Position numbers and translations under genes: made by a program. 10,428 nucleotides of DNA, from NCBI GenBank assembly GCA_023428085.1, contig JAEYZK010000374.1:1-10428 (forward strand), given 5' to 3'. The notes under the pieces are model-generated. The model made no database searches, was not told where the DNA came from, and saw nothing but the letters and a program-made list of their open reading frames with translations. This stretch comes from Pseudomonadota bacterium. GTDB lineage: Bacteria > Myxococcota > Myxococcia > Myxococcales > Anaeromyxobacteraceae. Positions 6,645 through 10,428 of the stretch are shown here, in pieces. Every line of letters begins with the position of its first letter. Position 1 is the first letter of the stretch.

Positions 6645-8078
6645 CTAGAACCGGAGCGGCCCGATCTCGCCGGTCCGGCGGTAGCTCACGACTCCCAGCA
6701 CGACCGCGCTCACGGTGAAGACCCCGGCGCCGATCGCCGACCCGTTCGCCACGCCACGCGCGCGGTCACCTCTCCGGATGGCCGCATTGTACTCCGCCAG
6801 CGTGTGCCCGAAGGCAACATCTCCGTCCTCGTCGAGCATGCCCTTTGCGTCGGCGTAGGCTGCCCTGGAAGCCTGGGATTGCGTGAGGGCGAGGACGCCG
6901 AGACCCACCGCGGCGACGGCGCCCCCGGTCGCCATCCACCCGTACCTCCGGGCCTCGGGCCGCCGCGTGCCGTCCCAGAGCCACCCGCGCCGCGGCGCGT
7001 CGAGGGGCGGGAGGACCGGCCGGAGGTCGGCCACGGGCACGACGGTGACCACTGGTGAAACCTCGCCGGCGAGGAGGTGCGCCGCGAGCGCGGCCGCGCC
7101 GCCCGCCGGCAGCCGCCCGTCGGCGAGGGAGACGCGCCCCTCGGGCATCGTCGTGCCGCGGCGCGCGTCGTGGAGCGACGCGGCGAGGTAGGCCCGGCCG
7201 CCCTGCTCCCCGATCCGGACCGACACCACGCGGTCGAGGTCGAGGAAGGCGCCGGCCGCGATCACCCGGCCCGCCGCCTCCCCGGGCGGCAGCGCCAGCC
7301 CGGGGCCGCGGTCGGGCCGCAGCACCTCCGCGAGCGAGAGATCCAGCTCGACGCGCCGGTCCTCACCGGTCAGGTCCACCGTCACCTCGCGCGAGCGGAT
7401 GCCGCCCAGCGCGCCCGCGATCCGGTAGCGGCCGGGCGGGAGCTCGAGCGCGACCGGCGCCGGGCCTGCGCCCCGTCCCTCGAGCAGGACCTGCACGCCC
7501 GCCTGCGCCTCGACGACGAGCCGGCGCGTCCACAGGGCGCGCGTCTCGGCGCGCACCTCCTCCACGAGCCGCTGGAAGCCCGGCGGGTAGAGGCGCGGAT
7601 CCACCTCGAGCGCCGGGTCGACCCGGAGGAGCCGCTGCAGCACGGCCTGCGCCTCGCCGCGCCGGCCCACGGCCTGCTCCGAGCGGGCGAGGCGGAGCAT
7701 GGCCCGCTGCCACCGTGCGTGAACCTCGGCGCCGGCGGGCAGGTACTCGAGGTCGGCGATCACCGCCCGCAGCCCACGGATCGAGCCCTCGAAGTCGCCG
7801 CGCGCGTGGAGGTCGAGCGCGGCCTGGTACGCCGCGTCGGCCGCGGCCAGCGCGCCCGCGGGCGCGTCCCCGGTCATCCGATCGCGCAGCACCTCGGGCG
7901 CGAGCACCCCCGCCCCACGGAGGGCGAGCGCGGCCCGGACCTCGGCGGCGAGATCCCCGAGGGCCGCGTCCGGGCCGGGCGGCTCGGCCACGGGCAGCAC
8001 CGCGAAGGCCTCCGCGGCGGCGGGCGCCGCCGGGAGGGCGGCGACCACGAGGAGGGCGGCGACGCGAGTGAGGAGCAT
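6645..8078 (-). CDS. Exported TPR/PEGA-like protein with C-terminal membrane hairpin
   Basis: 477 residues; I do not recognise a named family. A signal peptide (MLLTR, hydrophobic core 6-20, likely A-x-A cleavage near 22-24) suggests export. Residues about 80-157 are helical and TPR-like (A-Y-Q-A-A-L-D-L-H-A-R-G-D-F, then G-E-A-Q-A-V-L-Q-R-L-L-R-V-D-P). Residues about 187-247 resemble a PEGA domain, with V-Q-V-L-L-E-G, L-P-P-G-R-Y-R-I and a paired strand after it. Two hydrophobic segments follow, about 381-398 and 446-464, separated by an acidic loop containing S-R-A-A-Y-A-D-A. The TPR and PEGA parts are therefore probably periplasmic and the end anchored in the inner membrane. It could link the outer kelch lipoproteins to the cytosolic kinases (inference). 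Start: I prefer the ATG at 8078 for its clean signal peptide. The in-frame ATG at 8144 overlaps the kinase 2 stop and would add 22 residues. Confidence 0.8.
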   Translation of the reverse strand: MLLTRVAALLVVAALPAAPAAAEAFAVLPVAEPPGPDAALGDLAAEVRAALALRGAGVLAPEVLRDRMTGDAPAGALAAADAAYQAALDLHARGDFEGSIRGLRAVIADLEYLPAGAEVHARWQRAMLRLARSEQAVGRRGEAQAVLQRLLRVDPALEVDPRLYPPGFQRLVEEVRAETRALWTRRLVVEAQAGVQVLLEGRGAGPAPVALELPPGRYRIAGALGGIRSREVTVDLTGEDRRVELDLSLAEVLRPDRGPGLALPPGEAAGRVIAAGAFLDLDRVVSVRIGEQGGRAYLAASLHDARRGTTMPEGRVSLADGRLPAGGAAALAAHLLAGEVSPVVTVVPVADLRPVLPPLDAPRRGWLWDGTRRPEARRYGWMATGGAVAAVGLGVLALTQSQASRAAYADAKGMLDEDGDVAFGHTLAEYNAAIRRGDRARGVANGSAIGAGVFTVSAVVLGVVSYRRTGEIGPLRF

Positions 8079-8140
8079 GGTGACGTTCCCGGGCGCGGCC
8101 AGGCCGGCCCGCGGAGCTGGGATGAGGAGCGGCCCCTCGC

Positions 8141-9382
8141 TCATTTCGTGACCGCCTGCCCCGCCGCGAGCAGCCCTTCGAGCCACGCGCGGCCGTCGCC
8201 CGGCCTGCGCGCGGGATCCTCCGCGAGCGCCCGCGCGAGGAGCTCCTCGAGGGGCGCCGGCGCGCCCGGGAGCGGCCCGGGTTCCCGGCACCGCGCGTCC
8301 AGGACCCCCGGCCCGAGCCACGTCTCCCGGAGCATGACCGCCGCGCTGAACACGTCCGCGGCGGCGGCGGGCACGGCGTGGCGCGCCTGCTCCGGCGCCA
8401 TGTACCGCGGCGTTCCTCCCTCGATCCTCCCGGCGCCGCCGAGCACGTGCGCGAGGCCGAAGTCGAGGACCTTCACCCAGCCCTCCTCCGTCAGGAAGAC
8501 GTTCGAGGGCTTGAGATCGCGGTGGACGACCCCGGCCGCGTGGGCGTGGGCGAGCGCGCGGCCCACCTCCACCGCGACGTGCAGCGCCTCGGAGGGCGGG
8601 AGCGCGCCGCGGAGGAGCCGGTCCGCGAGCGCCTCGCCGCGGAGGAGCTCGTAGATGAGGAACGGACCGCCTTCCCAGGTGCCCGCGTCGTGGAGCTGGA
8701 CGACGTTCGGGTGGCTGAGCTGCGCGGCCGCCTCCGCCTCGCGCAGGAGCCCGTCCCCGCCCGCGCCCGCGGGCCCGTCCAGCGCGCCGCCCGGGCGCAT
8801 CGCCTTGAACGCCACCCGCCGCCCGAGCTGGAGATCCCGCGCCTCGTACACCACGCCGAACCCGCCGCTCCCGAGCTCCTGCACCAGCTCGAACCGGCCG
8901 ACCTTGAGCCCGGCGTGGAGGCTCGCCGCCCACGCCTCCCCCGCGTCCACGGCCGGCGCGCGCGCCAGGGCCAGGAGCATCGCCGTCACGGCCCCGGGCT
9001 GGATCGTGTCGTGCCCCGGCGGCTCGGCCGGGCGCCGCTCGGGCGCGCGCCGCGGGGACGGCGCCCGCTCGAACGCGAGGCGGACCGCGCCGAGCGCGAG
9101 CTCCTGCCCCGGCGCGACGCGGACGGTCGCGTGCGGCGACACCGCCTGGCCGTCGAGGGCCGAGCCGTTGCGCGAGCCGAGGTCGGTGTAGCGGATCTCG
9201 ACGTCGTCGAACTCCACGAGGCCGTGCCGCGCGGAGACGTGCGGATCGTCGAGGGCGAGCTCGCCCGCGGGATCGCGGCCCACCCGCACCGGCGAGCGCA
9301 GGAACGCCTGGCGCCGCGCGCGCCCGCCGCCGTCGCGCGCGACCACGATCAGCGGGGCGAGGGGCGTGGATCCGCTCGACAT
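8141..9382 (-). CDS. FHA-domain Ser/Thr protein kinase 2 (FHA intact)
   Basis: First gene of the operon: 413 residues, cytosolic, with no membrane segment. The N-terminal FHA domain (about 11-106) has all the usual phosphothreonine-binding signatures: Gly35-Arg36, Ser50-x-x-His53 and the loop S-R-N72-G73. A linker (107-161) contains H-D-T126-I-Q-P, a candidate phosphorylation site. The kinase domain (about 162-405) has Gly loop GSGGFG (171-176), Lys193 in VAFK, helix-C Glu215, HRDLKPSN (287-294, Asp289), DFG (307-309) and GGTPRYMAPEQ with Thr324. It is therefore expected to be active. It is paralogous to kinase 1 with matching domain order, linker and short C-tail; well over half the kinase domain is identical by eye. 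The start has no Shine-Dalgarno site, but TACAAT ends 10 bases upstream, suggesting a near-leaderless message. Its stop codon overlaps a possible start of the next gene. Confidence 0.93.
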   Translation of the reverse strand: MSSGSTPLAPLIVVARDGGGRARRQAFLRSPVRVGRDPAGELALDDPHVSARHGLVEFDDVEIRYTDLGSRNGSALDGQAVSPHATVRVAPGQELALGAVRLAFERAPSPRRAPERRPAEPPGHDTIQPGAVTAMLLALARAPAVDAGEAWAASLHAGLKVGRFELVQELGSGGFGVVYEARDLQLGRRVAFKAMRPGGALDGPAGAGGDGLLREAEAAAQLSHPNVVQLHDAGTWEGGPFLIYELLRGEALADRLLRGALPPSEALHVAVEVGRALAHAHAAGVVHRDLKPSNVFLTEEGWVKVLDFGLAHVLGGAGRIEGGTPRYMAPEQARHAVPAAAADVFSAAVMLRETWLGPGVLDARCREPGPLPGAPAPLEELLARALAEDPARRPGDGRAWLEGLLAAGQAVTK

Positions 9383-9392
9383 GGAGGATCAC

Positions 9393-9398
9393 ATTGTA
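9393..9398 (-). promoter_or_regulatory. candidate -10 element of the kinase/kelch operon
   Basis: TACAAT on the minus strand is a good -10 match, 10 bases before the ATG of FHA-kinase 2. No recognisable -35 lies in the GC-rich DNA behind it and no Shine-Dalgarno follows. Transcription would start about 4 bases before the ATG. The stretch from here to the start codon resembles, in inverted orientation, the one before the divergent kinase gene. Confidence 0.55.
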
Positions 9399-9446
9399 GA
9401 CGACCGGCGGGCCGGGCCGGCGCGCGGAGTCGAGGCGCCGGCGTGC

Positions 9447-9452
9447 TACGAT
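9447..9452 (+). promoter_or_regulatory. candidate extended -10 of the zinc-ribbon kinase
   Basis: TACGAT preceded by TGC (9444-9446) forms an extended -10 element (TG-N-TANNNT), 9 bases before the ATG at 9462. No -35 or Shine-Dalgarno site is visible, which fits an extended -10 promoter giving a leaderless or near-leaderless message. Confidence 0.55.
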
Positions 9453-9461
9453 GTGGGCCCC

Positions 9462-10428
9462 ATGGCCGCCTGCGGTGATTGCCAGCGCGAGGCGCCGTCC
9501 GGCGCCCTGTTCTGCGCGTTCTGCGGCGCGGGGCTGCACGCGGCCGGCGCGGTCGAGGCCGCCGAGGCCCTCGTCGGCGCGACGCTCGCGGGCGCGTACT
9601 TCCTGCACGCGCTCGTCGGGCGCGGCGGCATGGGCGACGTGTACCGCGCGACGGACCTCGCGCGCGACCGGACGGTGGTGGTCAAGGTGCTCCGGCGCGG
9701 CGCCGCGGCGGACGCCGGCGCGGTGGCCCGGTTCCATCGCGAGGCGCGGGCGGCGGCCAGGCTCTCGCACCCGAACTCGGTGGCGCTCCTCGACGCGGGC
9801 GAGACCGAGACCGGGACGCTGTTCATGGCGATGGAGCTCGTCCCGGGCGTCACCCTCGCGCAGCTCCTCGCGGCCGCCGGCCCGCTCGGCGCGGCGCGGG
9901 CCGTGGGGATCTGCGCGCAGATCCTGGCCGCGCTCTCCGAGGCGCACGGCCTCGGCATCATCCACCGCGACCTCAAGCCGGCGAACGTGATGGTCGATCC
10001 GCGCGACGGGACCGATCGCGTGAAGGTGCTCGACTTCGGGATCGCCACCGTCGCCGACGGGGACGTCGAGTCGCGCCTCACGCAGCAGGGGACGGTGTTC
10101 GGCACCCCGGCGTACATGAGCCCGGAGCAGATCCGCGGCGCGCCGCTCGACCCGCGCAGCGACCTCTACTCCGTCGGCGTCATCCTCCACGAGATCCTGT
10201 CCGGCAGCCTGCCGTTCGTGGCCGAGACGCCGCTCGGGCTGGCGTCCCGCCACCTGCACGATCCGCCGCCGCCGCTCTCCGAGGCCGGTACGCGGGTGGC
10301 GCCCGCGCTCGAGCGCCTCGTGCTCGCCGCGCTCGCCAAGCAGCGCGAGGACCGGCCCGCGACCGCCGACGCGTTCCGGGCGGCGCTCCTCGCCTGCCCG
10401 GTCGAGGCGGCCGCGCCCGCCCGCGAGG
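9462..10428 (+). CDS. Zinc-ribbon Ser/Thr protein kinase 3 (3' end beyond window)
   Basis: The 322 visible codons run off the window with no stop. The N-terminus has C4-x2-C7 and C18-x2-C21, a small zinc ribbon. A Hanks-type kinase domain follows (about 46-312). It has Gly loop GRGGMG (53-58), Lys75 in VVVK, helix-C Glu94, HRDLKPAN (168-175, Asp170), DFG (191-193), a longer activation loop with Thr207, Thr211 and Thr215, and the Pro-Glu of Y-M-S-P-E-Q. All key catalytic residues are present. The sequence then turns Ala/Pro-rich; such kinases often continue into a membrane segment or a sensory domain, but that part is not seen. It is less like the two FHA kinases than they are like each other, and it lacks an FHA domain. 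It is divergent from the operon across 79 bases, so co-regulation is plausible. An ATG at 9451 is out of frame with the kinase. Confidence 0.92.
   Translation, partial: MAACGDCQREAPSGALFCAFCGAGLHAAGAVEAAEALVGATLAGAYFLHALVGRGGMGDVYRATDLARDRTVVVKVLRRGAAADAGAVARFHREARAAARLSHPNSVALLDAGETETGTLFMAMELVPGVTLAQLLAAAGPLGAARAVGICAQILAALSEAHGLGIIHRDLKPANVMVDPRDGTDRVKVLDFGIATVADGDVESRLTQQGTVFGTPAYMSPEQIRGAPLDPRSDLYSVGVILHEILSGSLPFVAETPLGLASRHLHDPPPPLSEAGTRVAPALERLVLAALAKQREDRPATADAFRAALLACPVEAAAPARE

Noticed and set aside
9451..9990. Alternative plus-strand reading frame starting at the ATG at 9451
   Set aside because: It gives an Arg/Ser/Ala-rich product with no motif. The frame from 9462 gives a complete zinc ribbon and kinase catalytic core.
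6645..10259. Reading the very long minus-strand frame as one giant fusion protein
   Set aside because: Only the portion from about 8078 down has a signal peptide, domains and membrane segments. The upstream portion is a shifted frame of kinase 2 and the antisense of kinase 3.
1..10428. tRNA, rRNA, CRISPR arrays, insertion sequences or phage genes
   Set aside because: I saw no cloverleaf, no regularly spaced repeats, no transposase or integrase motifs and no flanking terminal repeats. Repetition in the window is explained by paralogous kinases and kelch blades.

Overview
The window looks like chromosomal DNA of a very GC-rich bacterium. Third codon positions are almost all G or C. Hanks-type Ser/Thr kinases fused to FHA or zinc-ribbon domains, and kelch-repeat lipoproteins, are typical of Myxococcota. 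An Anaeromyxobacter-like organism is my best guess; this is inference from composition and gene style, not from a database match.

Layout. (a) 1-413, minus: the N-terminal part of an MFS-type transporter, cut by the window edge. (b) 414-535: divergent intergenic region. (c) 536-2134, plus: a complete ABC-F ATPase of the YbiT type. (d) 2135-2230: a convergent gap with a strong GC hairpin and what looks like the last codons of a lost kelch gene. (e) 9382 down to 2231, minus: five tightly packed genes. In transcription order they are FHA-kinase 2, an exported TPR/PEGA-like membrane protein, kelch lipoprotein B, kelch lipoprotein A and FHA-kinase 1. (f) 9383-9461: a short divergent promoter region. 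(g) 9462 to the window end, plus: a third kinase with an N-terminal zinc ribbon, cut by the edge. No stretch over 300 bases lacks a gene. I saw no RNA gene, CRISPR array or insertion sequence.

How the genes may work together. The five-gene cluster has two paralogous cytosolic kinases at its ends, two paralogous secreted seven-repeat kelch lipoproteins in the middle, and an exported TPR/PEGA-like protein with two C-terminal membrane segments. Its gaps are 3 to 62 bases and its internal genes mostly have Shine-Dalgarno sites, so it is very likely one operon. A reasonable model is an envelope-sensing or envelope-building module: the kelch lipoproteins and TPR/PEGA protein act outside the cytoplasm and the kinases act inside. 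The ligand, substrate and phenotype cannot be read from the sequence.

The most notable details are four. The FHA domain of kinase 1 has lost phosphothreonine-binding residues that kinase 2 keeps. A relic of a third kelch C-terminus lies just after kinase 1. All four transcription-unit heads have a TANNNT-like (or weaker) hexamer 8-10 bases before the start codon and no clear Shine-Dalgarno site, suggesting leaderless messages. The two divergent kinase promoters are near-copies of each other in inverted orientation.
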